Origin: Tridacna crocea
Lineage: Eukaryota > Mollusca > Bivalvia > Cardiida > Cardiidae
DNA: 64,000 nt
Assembly (NCBI GenBank): GCA_943736015.1
Contig: OX031058.1
Coordinates: forward strand, 1,317,001 to 1,381,000
Direction of reading: 5' to 3'
Positions 20,110-30,813 of this stretch are shown in pieces. A program made the translations under genes and the position numbers. The stretch's first letter is position 1. The number at the start of each line of letters is the position of its first letter. The notes beneath the pieces were generated by a model. The model did no database searches. It saw only the letters and a list, made by a program, of their open reading frames with translations, and had not been told where the DNA came from.

Positions 20110-21200
20110 TCACGTCTGTCCTGGACTTGAGTAGTACCAGGTTAGAGCTCTCATATGTCAGAACTTTTGACAAGATCTATCAGAGGAGATTTGAAATATG
20201 CCATGTTTTGTCAATATAGGCTTAAGTGAGCGATTCATTTTTGTGGTATTTGTCGAAGACAATACCACTATGAGTTCAATATCGAATTTTGAAAACCATG
20301 TTTCGTGGTTTGTGCAAAACCAAAGGAAATAAACCCAACTAAAGTCATTTTTTTCAGGCAAATTAGTTTTTCGTTAGGATTCAGATACAAAATATAAAAT
20401 GGCATGTTAAAATACACTGGGTGAGGCCATCGATCACGGAAATACTTTTTTTTGATAGAAAATAGCTTCAATCGCTCATAGCTTTCTACTGGCGCAATGA
20501 TTTGTCCCTTAGCTTTTTCGTTCCAAAACCTGTTTGTTCCAAACCTTGTTCATCCCATGATTGCGCGCTACTATATTTGATTGGGCATGAATATTTACAG
20601 ATCGAAATAATTGATTGCAATTTTGAGAATTGAATGTCAACGGCCAAAAGATATTTCAAAATCATAGTTTTCAGGTACAAACTTTTTTTTACGTACATGT
20701 ATTCACATGGTTTTCTCAATATCCATCAAGCATCGTACATTCAAGAGATATTACTCCTAACTCCTCCTAATGATAAGAGGGAGACCACCAATACACAAAT
20801 AATTCTAACTTTGGTATGAGTACTTTCCTTTCAACCAAACATGTATGAATTTGCTTAGTAGGTTGAGTTTCAAGCTAACATTTGAATACTATTTCTCTTT
20901 TTCTGTCAAATTTCTAATACCACACGATGACTTCTTGACAAATACCACTTCAGCGTTCTCAACGCTTTGATTTTTTTTTTTTCCCCATTGTCTTCCAGCA
21001 GCATCAGATAATTAGGGCCCTGCAATACCTGGCCCATGACCACTGTCCCGTAAAACAGTGATTCGGGATTGTGTGGTGAAGAGTTAAGATAGGAATTAAG
21101 TAAAAGCGTAAGTTAACGAATTGTTGCATAAGATAGAGATTACGTAATTTCGACGCTTTTGATTACTGGAAACCCGTCGTTAGATGGGACTTAAAATTTA
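20110..21200. other. Stretch without recognised genes
   Basis: AT-rich. AATACCAC recurs near 20260 and 20920, but no bounded element was defined. No exons recognised. Confidence 0.45.
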
Positions 21201-21204
21201 TTAT

Positions 21205-21418
21205 TTAACCCTTATGCTGCTAAATAACTAACTTGAAACTTTCTTGAAAGCCGATAGTAAAAAACAAATATTGTTATTTCAAAAGTACTTTCGCGGGAAA
21301 AACATTTCATTATCGGGCAGTGTAGATCCAAGATCAGAATGCACGTTCTGTGCAGTCTGATCTTGATCTAAACTGTCCGCAAAAAAGTCGAAGGTGCGCC
21401 TACCAGCCTAAGGGTTAA
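21205..21418. mobile_element. Family 3 TTAA hairpin MITE, complete
   Basis: TTAA-CCCTTATGCTGCTAA at the left, CAGCCTAAGGG-TTAA at the right. The core hairpin 21313-21380 reads GGGCAGTGTAGATCC...GATCTAAACTGTCC. Confidence 0.88.
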
Positions 21419-21505
21419 CAAGACGACAAACATTGAGACAGAAGCATTTTATGACAGCAAGTTAAGATTAACTAAAATAGTTGGAGTTGCTTTGGAATGC
21501 GACTG

Positions 21506-21572
21506 AAAATAGTGTGGGTAAAGGAAAACATCCCGGTTATCAATATTTTATCCTTTTTCCAACAATGTTGTA
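21506..21572. mobile_element. Family 1 MITE, degraded hairpin
   Basis: AGTGTGGGTAAAGGAAAACATCCCGG...TATTTTATCC-like stem; ends lost. Confidence 0.5.
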
Positions 21573-21821
21573 CTATATGTAACTATATTTCGTAAAAATT
21601 CCAGCTTATTTTCTAAAATATTAAGTTGCGAAATTTTACTATTTACATCTGCGCATTACTACTGTTGACTAATCATTCATTTTGCAAGTTATTCCAATAG
21701 ATGATTATGGCTTTCCTTAAAGAATGAAATAATATTTCAGCTACATGTATGTAGAAAAGAAAAGGGTAAAAAGAAGGTTTGTGTCTCTTGAATAAGAAAC
21801 TTATTCCTCTTGAAGTAATGA

Positions 21822-22020
21822 TTGATTGATTGATTGATTGATTGACCGGTTGGTTGGTTGGTTGGTTGGTTGGCTGGCTGGCTGGCTGGCTGTGTGGTTT
21901 GCTGGCTGGCTTGGTGGTTGGTTGGTTTGTTGGATGGATGGATGATCGGTCGGTCGGTCGGTCGGTTGGTTCATTCATTCATTCATTCATTCATTCATTC
22001 AGTCAGTCAGTCAGTCAGTC
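21822..22020. repeat. Mosaic tetranucleotide array
   Basis: Successive blocks GATT, GGTT, GGCT, GGAT, GGTC, ATTC and AGTC, all 4-bp period. It lies at the tail of the minus-strand SINE that follows. Confidence 0.95.
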
Positions 22021-22240
22021 ATTTGTTTTTATGTCGCTTTCAACATTCTTCCAATCATATAACGGCGACAGCTCAAATATTCTAATTTTTCTTAGTTTAA
22101 CTGGTACTAGGCTAGGGTTCTGATATGTCTTGCCCAAGGACACTTCCAGGAAAGGTCTAGTCGATCTAGTGTGGCTCGAGCTCAGGACCTCCAGCGGTTA
22201 CGAGTCCCAGACTTCACTACTGAGCCATGCAGGGCCCCTT
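22021..22240 (-). mobile_element. tRNA-derived SINE
   Basis: Inverted tail TTTCAACATTCTTCCAATCATAT, body to a worn head GGCTCAGTAGTGAAGTC on the minus strand. The array at 21822-22020 is its tail. Confidence 0.7.
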
Positions 22241-22244
22241 CGAT

Positions 22245-22544
22245 GTAAAGGCATAGATTTTTTTCTGTTGTTTAGGTCGTTCCAAATTAGTTCGTACAAA
22301 GAAAAACAAAAACGTGTATGAGGGATTTATTTTGACCTGGAGCTAACAAAGACAATGAAACAAAAAGTTATTAAAAAAAGAACTTTATAATTTGACAAAA
22401 AAAAAACCTGAATAAGCAGGAAGACACGTAGACATCTTCCGGACATTCAAATTTAAGACCTTGAAAGGTTGTCTATTTCATTTGTTTGGCAAGAATTTGA
22501 AGTGAACGTGACAAATGACATGCTGATACAAACGCAAAATAACC
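22245..22544. other. Stretch without recognised genes
   Basis: AT-rich; nothing recognised. Confidence 0.5.
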
Positions 22545-22773
22545 TTAATCATTTACCAAATAACCCCTGGTTTTCACGACCCTGAGAAAGAAGCCTTTGA
22601 AAACATGGTAGGAAAAGGAGAAAATGCTAGTAACCAGCATTTTCTCCTTTTTCCCACAATGTTTTCTTCCCTTCCCAACACAAATTTCAATTTTTTAGTC
22701 CGATTAATTTTGTCGTCTGCAAATGCTTTCAATTTAGACTAGTCTAAAATTATGTCGTTTGGTAAAGAGTTAA
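22545..22773 (+). mobile_element. Family 1 TTAA hairpin MITE
   Basis: TTAA on both sides; short arm GAGAAAGAAGCC left, GTCGTCTGCAAATGC right. The loop has GCTAGTAACCAGC, one mismatch. Confidence 0.92.
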
Positions 22774-22860
22774 AGACTTGTGAAGGGCATATTATAATCT
22801 TACCTCTATATAGCTTTATACAAGTTGTTTCGTTCATCTGTCGCAAAAATGCATGAAATG

Positions 22861-23121
22861 GAGCCATGCTCTGTGAAAAGGGGGCTTAATGCATCTGCAA
22901 AAAGTATCGACCCATGTCAGCCCGCGCAGTCCGCGCAGGCTGACATGGGTCGAAACTTTTTGCCAAATGTTTAATATTTAGCATGTCAAAGGACTAATCT
23001 ACCTCCAGACCCAGTATGTTATTGGATAAAATGGATTTTATGGGTCCAGTTATGCAGTGACTTGCTTGGTATCATAATATTACAGAGATTACTTAATCCC
23101 CCTTTTCCCATGGAGTGGCTC
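22861..23121. mobile_element. Family 2 hairpin MITE, complete
   Basis: Starts GAGCCATGCTCTGTGAAAAG and ends CCCATGGAGTGGCTC. Core 22896-22963 with CATGTCAGCC/GGCTGACATG. The best-preserved copy and a good reference for length (261 bp). Confidence 0.88.
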
Positions 23122-23124
23122 AAA

Positions 23125-23965
23125 ACGGATTTGTAATTTGGCGCCGTCTGAAATCTTTACCAAAAGACAAGATTTTAAGCCTAGATTTTCTCCTCTCTTT
23201 ACAGTGATTTCAAAAAAACATCTTTAAAAGAAAAAACAATTCTCTCCATTTTCTGATGGAATCTTTCTGGACACATTTCCCATGACAAACTGTTTGTACC
23301 TTTATTTCTAACTCGTTCTATTATTTATGTTGGCAATTTTCAGCGATAGCCTGCTTATCATCATGGCAGTTGATGCCGATATTAATCGATTTACAAGGCG
23401 CCGCCATGTTTAAGATCATGTGACTAGCAACATTTCAAAATGGAGACCCATTTGATACAGACGAGGGAAGATGTAGGTACGGATCGGCCGAGTTGTGACG
23501 AGTGCTATTATACCTGTGTCTTACAATACGATTAGCCTTTGACCATGAGGTAAAAAAAAATCCATCAGACCTTATTGCAGTCCTCTTCGTGGCCTTAGCA
23601 GAGATCTGTGGCAAATCTGTTTATCGCTTCTGTAATTATTACAGTCATTTCGGACAAAATTACGTCAGAATTTATGAAGGGAAAATTAGACCGGACTTGA
23701 ACCTATGCCATACTAGACGATCTACGATCTATTCCCGTTTTGAAAATAAGAATATCGATTTTCAATATTTTTCAGAATAAGGCAGAACTTATTTTAGTAA
23801 TAAACATTTATGTTATTGAAATTACATCCATTTTTCTGAAGATAATTTGATTTAGCGGGAAAAATACCCTGTGACGTCAATGGGGCCTCCAAAAGTAGTG
23901 TCGGAGAAATTAATTGGTCACTGCAAAGAAATCTTTTCAACTCCCAGGCTGCTCAGGTGACTTTA
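23125..23965. other. Stretch without recognised genes
   Basis: A 92-codon plus-strand frame (23502-23780) matches nothing I recognise. No bounded repeat seen. Confidence 0.4.
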
Positions 23966-23967
23966 TA

Positions 23968-24095
23968 ACCATTTGCGGACAGTATAGATCAAGATCAGAC
24001 TGCACAGAACGTGCAGTCTGATCTTGGATCTACACTGTCCGATATGGAGAAATCGTTTCCTCAAAAATAACTTTGAAATAGCCAAATTCAGATTT
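23968..24095. mobile_element. Family 3 hairpin element, core
   Basis: GCGGACAGTGTAGATCAAG...CTTGGATCTACACTGTCCG; stem nearly perfect, ends lost. Confidence 0.82.
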
Positions 24096-24099
24096 TGCC

Positions 24100-24337
24100 C
24101 GTGCATTTATCAATGCATTTCCGGAGTCTCTTTTACCAGTACTTCGCAGAATTTTCTTTCCAGGCTAATAGGTGCTTTCTCACTTATCCGTCGTCGAAAC
24201 AATGGTGAGTCGTAAGAGACAAATTATTTCTGTCTGAATGACTGTCATCAATCCTCGGGAAGAAATCGGCCGAGACAGGAATCGAACAAGCGACCCGCAA
24301 GTCCTGAATGCTACCGGCCGAACTAACGGAGCTCGGT
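24100..24337 (-). mobile_element. tRNA-derived SINE
   Basis: ACTGTCATCAATCCTCGGGA body and a minus-strand head with GGTTCGTTAG/CGGTCGC-type worn boxes (GGAATCGAACAAGCGACC on the plus strand). Confidence 0.78.
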
Positions 24338-24401
24338 GTTAAAATTAGAGATTGTTTGAGAAAATGTTATAACATCAAGCAAAACTTTTACGGCTATTAA
24401 C

Positions 24402-24623
24402 TTGAACACTTTACCAAACGACAATATTTTAGGCTTGTCCAAATCGAAAGCATTTGCAAGGCGACAAAATAAAAGTGACTAAAAATTTAAAATTTGTTTT
24501 GAGACGGGTAGAAAACATTGTGAGAAAAGGTGAAAATGCTGGTTACCAGCATTTTCTCCTTTTCCCACAATGTTTTCTGAAGGCTTCTTTCTCAAAAGTA
24601 GGAATTGTTTGGTAATGGGTTAA
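24402..24623 (-). mobile_element. Family 1 TTAA hairpin MITE
   Basis: Left TTAA mutated (TTGA), right GGTAATGGG-TTAA intact. The stem has two mismatches. Confidence 0.9.
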
Positions 24624-24624
24624 T

Positions 24625-25030
24625 TTCATTCTTGTTAAAGATATTACTAATACATCGACACTATTTCGGACGTATTTCATAGTTTCATGTTTACATAGAA
24701 AATGCTTTGACCAGAGAAGAAGTTGCTAGTTTCGAGGTCCCCCCTGCCTACCTTGTTTTTTTTTAAATGTTTTCTAATACTAACCGTAAAATATAATAAC
24801 TCAAATGAAGTAAAAAATGACTAAATCACCTGGAATCTGCAACTGTCGAAAATATTGACGAAAATCGTGACTGACAAATCTGTTGATACACTAAGAAACT
24901 CGAAAACAAGTCGACTAAAAATAAAATGTAAATGAATGGTCAAGTACAAATTGACCCTAGGTCGTATTTAATTAACACCCTTAGCGGCAATAGATGTACA
25001 AAAACCACAGGTTATTTGTGGAAGGTATAT
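24625..25030. other. Stretch without recognised genes
   Basis: AT-rich; nothing recognised. Confidence 0.5.
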
Positions 25031-25034
25031 AAGG

Positions 25035-25070
25035 ATCAAGATCAGACTCCACAGAACGGCAAAGAAATGC
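25035..25070. mobile_element. Family 3 fragment
   Basis: GGATCAAGATCAGACTCCACAG only. Confidence 0.4.
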
Positions 25071-25079
25071 GCCTGAAAC

Positions 25080-25217
25080 AGAGTCTGAAAGGGTAGAAAA
25101 TACCGTGGGAAAAGGAGAAGATTATTGCTACCAGCATTTTCTACTTTTCCACTAACACTTTCAAAAGCCTGATATCTTGGTATCGCTAAATCTCGGGATT
25201 GTTTGGTTAAAGGTTAA
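25080..25217 (-). mobile_element. Family 1 MITE, left-truncated
   Basis: Worn hairpin, right end GTTTGGTTAAAGG-TTAA. This TTAA is also the start of the next element. Confidence 0.72.
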
Positions 25218-25345
25218 ACCGTTGGTAGCTAAGCGCGAATCACTGACCTTTTGCGGACACTGTAGACCAAGATCTTGGATCTACACTGTCCGATCAAGAG
25301 ATATTTTTCCCCCCACAAAATACCTTTGAAATAAGAATTATTGGG
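25214..25345. mobile_element. Family 3 hairpin element, abutting family 1
   Basis: TTAA-ACCGTTGGTAGCTAAGCG left end, then GGACACTGTAGACCAAG|CTTGGATCTACACTGTCC. The inner stem ATCAGACTGCAC is deleted. Confidence 0.75.
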
Positions 25346-25715
25346 CTTTACGATCGACTACAAAGTTTAACTGAAAGTTATTTACATGTATGTGGATAAT
25401 GGCGAACTGAATAATTTTCGGCTGTTCCTTTATAGTGTTAACAGATTTAATTCATCTGAAAAGCAATCTACAGAAGGTAAAGGGAATACGAACAATAAAC
25501 AAATACCTAAGAAATGGACCAGAGAGAAAGCTTAGCACTAAGAAAAATTTTCAAATTTTCAAATTTCTGGGTAGCAATTATAGTGAATAGTTTCAGAAAA
25601 AAAAAAGTTAAAATGTTTTTATTAATGAATCAAAACAAACAGCAAACAAAAAAAAAAAAAACGTTTTAGGAAAAGCAGGCGACTTCCTTGCAATTTTAAG
25701 ATGGTTTTCGTTGAA

Positions 25716-25800
25716 GTTTGGGATCAGGTAACGGACAGTCTGCATCAGAGATCAGACTGCATGTTTTGTGCACTCTGATCTTGATCACCACAGTCCATAA
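25716..25800. mobile_element. Family 3 hairpin fragment
   Basis: GGACAGTCTGCATCAGAGATCAGACTGCA...GATCTTGATCACCACAGTCC, worn stem. Confidence 0.6.
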
Positions 25801-25804
25801 AATC

Positions 25805-25940
25805 ACTAGTGGGAGAGGGGTGAATCCTGTCGCAATGACTATCATCAATCCTCGGAAAGAAATTAGCCGAGCCGGGGATCGAACTTACGACCCGCGTATT
25901 AAAGTCCTGTACGCTATCGACTGACCTACCGGGGCTCGAC
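25805..25940 (-). mobile_element. tRNA-derived SINE, 3' truncated
   Basis: Minus-strand head GGTAGGTCAGTCGATAGCG and B box GTTCGATCCCC, then TTCTTTCCGAGGATTGATGA. Confidence 0.78.
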
Positions 25941-26089
25941 TACTAGCTTAGTGCAACATCGTTGGCTTAGTGGATAGTCGAGGCTAGGATCAGAATGCGT
26001 AGAATCCAAAATGGTCCAGAGCGTCTCCAGATGACAAATGTGGCTTAATTTCTCTTAGATTGTCACAAAATTGCTATTAGAAAAAAGAG

Positions 26090-26138
26090 GGGGGAAAATG
26101 CTGGTTTCCAGCATTTTCTCCTTTTCTCACAATGTTTT
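26090..26138. mobile_element. Family 1 MITE, hairpin only
   Basis: GGGGAAAATGCTGGTTTCCAGCATTTTCTCC; followed 28 bp later by a full copy. Confidence 0.7.
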
Positions 26139-26165
26139 CAAAAATATTTTTCTTCCTCTGGGTCT

Positions 26166-26392
26166 TTAACCCATTACCAAACATTCCCTACTGTTGACGA
26201 CCCTGAGTAAGAAGCCTTTGGGAAACATTGTGGGAAAAGGAGAAAATGCTGGTAACCAGCATTTTCTCCTTTTCCCACAATGTTTCCTACCCCTCATAAA
26301 ACAAATTCAAATTTCAGTCACTTTTATTTTGTCGTCTGCAAATGCTTTCGATTTGAACAAGTCTCAAATTTTATCGTTTGGTAAAAAGTTAA
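26166..26392 (+). mobile_element. Family 1 TTAA hairpin MITE
   Basis: TTAA-CCCATTACCAAACATTCCC to GGTAAAAAG-TTAA. The hairpin is perfect, from CATTGTGGGAAAAGG to its complement. Confidence 0.93.
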
Positions 26393-26718
26393 ATCACGAA
26401 AATACTTAGCTGAGGGTAAAATTAAAGTAAAGTGTAAAACCTATTTGCAAGCAAAAATTTGACTCCGGACTTCAACGTTTACCGGATCACGTCACAATAC
26501 TGCATTAGCCAATCAGAAAGTCGGGACGTATTTCACGATAAGGTGATAAACGCTTTATTTACATTTGGCCAATGTCATGTTTTGGTTAGACTGACCGACC
26601 CTTTAATGGCTTATTCATAAAACACAATTCAAGCCTATTCCGTACTAATTAAACCTCATCCTGCAAACTAAATTAAGTAAAACTTTCGAGCCGGTAAATA
26701 GGTGCCATTCTTTTTTAA

Positions 26719-27345
26719 ATTTCGAAATAACGAAATATCTTTCGAGAACATGAAAAATTAAATCTTTTAACCCTTTCCCAAACAAGCCTTTGTTTTTACG
26801 TATCTGCAGTACAAGTCTTTTGAAAGCACTGTAGGAAAAGGAGAAATTGCTCGTAACGAGCAATTTCTCCTTTTCTACCCAGTTGGAGAACTTTCTGCCT
26901 TTTTTATCAAATTTGAAATTGTCGTCTGCAAATTCTTTAAGTTTGGAAGAGTCTAAAAATTTCATGTTTGGGAAAGGGTTAAACGAAATACTATTTCGAG
27001 AACACAAACTATTAAATCGTTTAAATGAAATACTCTTTCGAGAAAACGAAATACTTCATCGTTTAAACGAAATGCTATTTCGATAAAACGGAATACTATT
27101 TCGAGAAAACGAACTTGGTATGTAAGGAACACTTGGCTGTCATCGTCCACCATGACCATATGAGATGAGTGGCTACAGGCTGTATACGATGACAACCAAG
27201 TGTTCCGATGATACTTACCAGTATTCGTTTTCTCGAAATAGCATTTCGTTTTATCGAAATAGCATTTCGTTTTAACGATTTAGTATTTCGTTTCTCGAAA
27301 TAGTATTTGATTTTAACGATTTAGGATTTTGTTATTTCGAAATAA
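26719..27345. repeat. Foldback element J of AAACGAAATACTATTTCGAG units, split by a MITE
   Basis: Ends TTTCGAAATAACGAAAT and GTTATTTCGAAATAA are inverted. Between them imperfect units of CGAAATACTATTTCGA (each itself palindromic) run inward from both sides. The centre is a hairpin, GGAACACTTGG(C/T)TGTCATCG, at 27123-27207. The family 1 copy 26767-26982 interrupts the left arm at a TTAA. Confidence 0.75.
26767..26982 (+). mobile_element. Family 1 TTAA hairpin MITE, subtype 2
   Basis: Ends CCCTTTCCCAAACAAGC and GTTTGGGAAAGGG. Inner stem AAATTGCTCG/CGAGCAATTT replaces AAAATGCTGG/CCAGCATTTT. TTAA both sides. Confidence 0.9.
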
Positions 27346-27390
27346 AAATGTGAAGAGCATGACACCTACTGGGCTCCGTGATTTCCAACA

Positions 27391-27482
27391 GTTACCGGCA
27401 TTTTTTGTCCTTTCCCACGATGTTTCTAAAGACCCTTTTCTTCAGTGTCCTTAAAAGACTGGATTTTGTAGTAAAAGGTTAA
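27391..27482 (+). mobile_element. Family 1 MITE, half copy
   Basis: GTTACCGGCATTTTTTGTCC, CCCACGATGTTTC, and end GTAGTAAAAGG-TTAA. Confidence 0.65.
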
Positions 27483-27594
27483 ATCTAAGAGTGCCGAGTA
27501 AAGCCAACAGACGGAGACGCTAACATTCTATGATCAAAACCAAAACTAACTGATATAAATTTTCATAGTTGTATTTGTATGTACTTTTTTGTCA

Positions 27595-27665
27595 AAACAG
27601 ACACTGCAGATCAACCATGACACAGCATGTTTTGTGCAATCAGACTTTGTCCTATACGAGCTGCA
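27595..27665. mobile_element. Family 3 fragment, very worn
   Basis: CACTGCAGATCAACCATGAC...CAATCAGACTTTGTCC only loosely resembles the core. Confidence 0.3.
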
Positions 27666-27838
27666 ACCACAATTCAAAGTTATAAAATGCACTTTTGGTG
27701 TTTGAATGTGCAATAACTGTTTTACGTTACGAAAGGGAGAAACTTTCGTTATTATTGCAAAAGATTTACCCGCTAAATACCCTCATCTTCCTAAATAAAA
27801 CTTTCAAGTAAAGTGTAAAAATTTAAATATTATACTGC

Positions 27839-28066
27839 TTAACTCTTTCCCAAACAACAAAATTTTGGACTAAACCAAATTGAGAAGGACCGCAGAATAG
27901 AAATTAAATGTACCACTCATGATGATTTCTGTTTTTGATAGGGTAAAAACATAGTGGAAAAAGAAGAAAATGCTGGTTACCAGCATTCTCTCCTTTTCCC
28001 GCCATGTTTTCAAAAGGACTCTTATCCTGGGTCGTAAAAACCTGGGCTTGTTTGGGAAATGGTCGA
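27839..28066 (-). mobile_element. Family 1 TTAA hairpin MITE, right end worn
   Basis: TTAA-CTCTTTCCCAAACAAC, hairpin with several mismatches, right end GTTTGGGAAATGG without TTAA. Confidence 0.83.
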
Positions 28067-28069
28067 AGG

Positions 28070-28203
28070 TACTTTAAGAGGAAATGTATCTTTTTATCGG
28101 ACAGTGTAGATCCAAGACCAGACTGCACGTTCTGTGCAGTCTGATCTTGATCTACACTGTACGCAAAAGATCGATGAATCGTGCTTATCAGCCTAAGGGT
28201 TGA
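28070..28203. mobile_element. Family 3 hairpin element, left-truncated
   Basis: CGGACAGTGTAGATCCAAG...CTTGATCTACACTGTACG, right end CAGCCTAAGGGTTGA. Confidence 0.8.
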
Positions 28204-28597
28204 AAAGACACACACACACTTTAATTTTATGAATATTTAACACATTAACATCCTGTGTAACTTGATCAAACACGTGATTTGGTTAATATTTTTATAAAGA
28301 TATATCTATACTCGTTTTTAGCCAGGTTTATATTTTCACGCATTTCACCTCTATTTTATAAAACTATTATCATTCTTGTATCTTAATGCCAAATGTGGCC
28401 CCTGGCGATTGCAAGCTGACCAATGAAAAATGGATTCGATTTCTAAGGGCCATCACAGGAAGCACCTTTTGCCGTTTCCGGTTTCTGGTACAGTACTTTG
28501 TACAATTGCAGATGGCAAATCAAGTGAGGCTAGAAGGGTGGAGTTTGTTGTTGGCAAGATAAAAATTTAAGAAAGCATTCAGGTTGAAAGACATGAT

Positions 28598-28865
28598 TTT
28601 AAACACCGTGCTCGATAGTACGATCATTATAATGCGATAGTTCGATGATGATAACACGATAGTTCGACGATGATAACGCGATAGTACAATTGTGATGACG
28701 AGGTTGTGCGATAATGATAACGTGACAAGGCGATAGTACGCTGGTCATAACGATGATGAAAACGCGATATTACATCGCACTATCATCATCGTACTATCGC
28801 GTTATCAGCATCGTAATATCGTGACTTAGCGTTATCACCATCGTATTATCGAGCATCGCGTTTAA
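28598..28865. repeat. Foldback element K of GATAACGCGATAGTACGAT units
   Basis: TTTAAACACCGTGCTCGATA at the left mirrors TATCGAGCATCGCGTTTAAA at the right. Between them imperfect ~19-bp units GATGATAACGCGATAGT(A/T)CGA run inward from both ends in opposite orientation. Confidence 0.8.
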
Positions 28866-29009
28866 AGTCGACAAATTTATAGGCGATGGCCCTAACGGCA
28901 TTCCGCACTTATCATTGAAAAGTCCTTTTAAAGAAAAAAAAAGTTGGTGAAACCTTTATAGGGTGGATTTAAATTTCGTATTGTATTGTATTAACCATGA
29001 ATCTGCTAA

Positions 29010-29114
29010 GTGCAACTCGCTGATCTTTTACGAATAGTGTAGATGAGATCAAACTGCACAGAACGTGCAGTCTGATCTTGGTTCCAGTCTGTCCGATAAG
29101 GAAACTTTCTTCTC
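29010..29114. mobile_element. Family 3 hairpin element, right end lost against family 1
   Basis: AGTGTAGATGAGATCAAAC...GTCTGATCTTGGTTCC; directly followed by the TTAA of the next element. Confidence 0.72.
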
Positions 29115-29337
29115 TTAACCCTTTACCAAAAAATCCCTGGTTTTTACGATCCAGAGAAAGAAGCCTTCTGAAAACATAGTGGGAAAAGGAGAAAATGCTG
29201 GTAACCAGCATTTTCTCCTTTTCCCACAATGTTTTCTTTTTTTTTTAAAGTCAAGTTTCGTTTCTCGAGTCAAGTTTATTTTCTCTTATGCAAATGCTTT
29301 CAATTTGGGCAAGTCTAAAATTTTGACGTTGAGTTAA
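29115..29337 (+). mobile_element. Family 1 TTAA hairpin MITE
   Basis: TTAA-CCCTTTACCAAAAAATCCC to GTTGAG-TTAA; hairpin nearly perfect; poly-T expansion in the long arm. Confidence 0.9.
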
Positions 29338-29773
29338 AGAAAGAAAAATGATAAAATAGTATTTTTGCTTTCGCCTTAGTTGATTCAATATTCACTTATT
29401 GAGTAATTTAAGGGTTTGAAAAAAAAAATTAGATGTCCTTTTTTTTAAGTAAACATGAAACCGGAATTTTGCAACATTAAGATTTGGTTTATTTGTTGTT
29501 TTTTTTTTTCAGAATATTTTTTCAAATTGCTGATAGTGTGCATGAAAGAAGCTAGCAGAATGTGAAGCCTGCTATTGTGTTCACTATTCTGTATTCACTG
29601 ACCATCCTTGAAAAAAAACAAATCTCAGTCCAGTATCTCAAGAGGTTTCGAAATTTGAAATTTAAATTTGAATAAACACTACTTGTGATTGGCTCAACCA
29701 AATCAGGAGTTGTGTTACTTTCGAATTTGGAAAATCTTGGAGAGTAAGACTGACTGTTACCAGTCTCAGTTTG

Positions 29774-29970
29774 TTTAAACCACCCTTTAAGAATGGACAT
29801 TTAAAACAATGTGGGAAAAGGTGAAAATGCCTGTAACAAGCATATTCTTCTTTTTTGCGTAATGATTTTCACCTTTTTAAATATAAAAATAATTTTTTTG
29901 AGCCCCTGTTTGATTCGTTGCCTGTAAATGATTTCAAATTGATTAAGTCTAATATCGTGGTAAAGAGCGA
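29774..29970 (+). mobile_element. Family 1 MITE, degraded
   Basis: CAATGTGGGAAAAGGTGAAAATGCCTG...AGCATATTC and the long-arm remnant TGTAAATGATTTC; ends worn. Confidence 0.6.
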
Positions 29971-29984
29971 TAGGCTGATTGGTT

Positions 29985-30047
29985 GATAAACTGATTAGAC
30001 TTTTACGCCGCTTTCAACATTATTTCAGGCATATCACAGAGACAGCA
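29985..30047 (-). mobile_element. SINE 3'-end fragment
   Basis: CGCCGCTTTCAACATTATTTC only; abuts an element F arm. Confidence 0.55.
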
Positions 30048-30200
30048 TTATCTCCCGCTAGATGGCATTCTACAAATACACAACTATTTAATTCGGGCAT
30101 TATGGGTATAGAAGCGGACTAATTTTTAAAAACAGCAACCGTTACTTTGAATTTCAAAATGAAATAATCTTTTACACGATGGTAGCTATGATCAGCTAGA
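30048..30200. repeat. Element F, part of one arm
   Basis: ATTATCTCCCGCTAGATGGC to AGCTATGATCAGCTAG; inverted relative to 18385. Confidence 0.72.
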
Positions 30201-30225
30201 ATTTTACCTATGCATCGGCCATTTA

Positions 30226-30398
30226 TTAACCCATTACCACACAATCCCTACTTTTGACGCCCATGAGGAAGAAGTCTTTAGAAAACATTGTTGGAAAAGG
30301 AGAAAATGCTGGTAACCAGCATTTTCTCCTTTTCCCACAATGTTTTCTACCCTTCACAAAACAAATTTCAAATTGTCAGTCACTTTTATTTTGCAGGT
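30226..30398 (+). mobile_element. Family 1 MITE, right arm truncated
   Basis: TTAA-CCCATTACCACACAA, perfect hairpin, cut off after TTTTATTTTGCAGG. Confidence 0.85.
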
Positions 30399-30562
30399 TT
30401 ATGGGAAACAACTTAATTTAAACGATGGTCATGCCTCGTTGATTTTCCATATCTATTAAAAAAGGCGGTGTCATAACCATAAATGTGAGTTTTAATTTCT
30501 TTGTGATAAAGATAGGGGTTTTTTTTTGCGTGGGAAATCACCTATCTAATATAATGATACGC

Positions 30563-30791
30563 TTAAACCATTACCACACAATCTCTACTGTTGATGCCCC
30601 TGAGAAAGAAGCCTTTTGAAAACACTGTGGGAAAAGGAGAAAATGCTGGTAACCAGCATTTTCTCCTTTTCCCACAGTGTTTTCTACCCTTCCCGGAACA
30701 AATTTCAATATTTCAGTCACCTTTATTTTGTCGTCTGCAAGTGCTTTCAATTTGGACCAGTCTAAAATTTTCTTGTGTGGTAAAGAGTTAA
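30563..30791 (+). mobile_element. Family 1 TTAA hairpin MITE
   Basis: Both TTAA present. The outer stem is CACTGTGGG/CCCACAGTG (paired change); stem perfect. Confidence 0.92.
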
Positions 30792-30813
30792 TTTAGCTTA
30801 ACCATTGCCGCTG

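Noticed and set aside
22896..22963. Rho-independent terminator or riboswitch-like hairpins
   Set aside because: GC-rich hairpins recur in families 2 and 3 as parts of mobile elements in a eukaryotic context.
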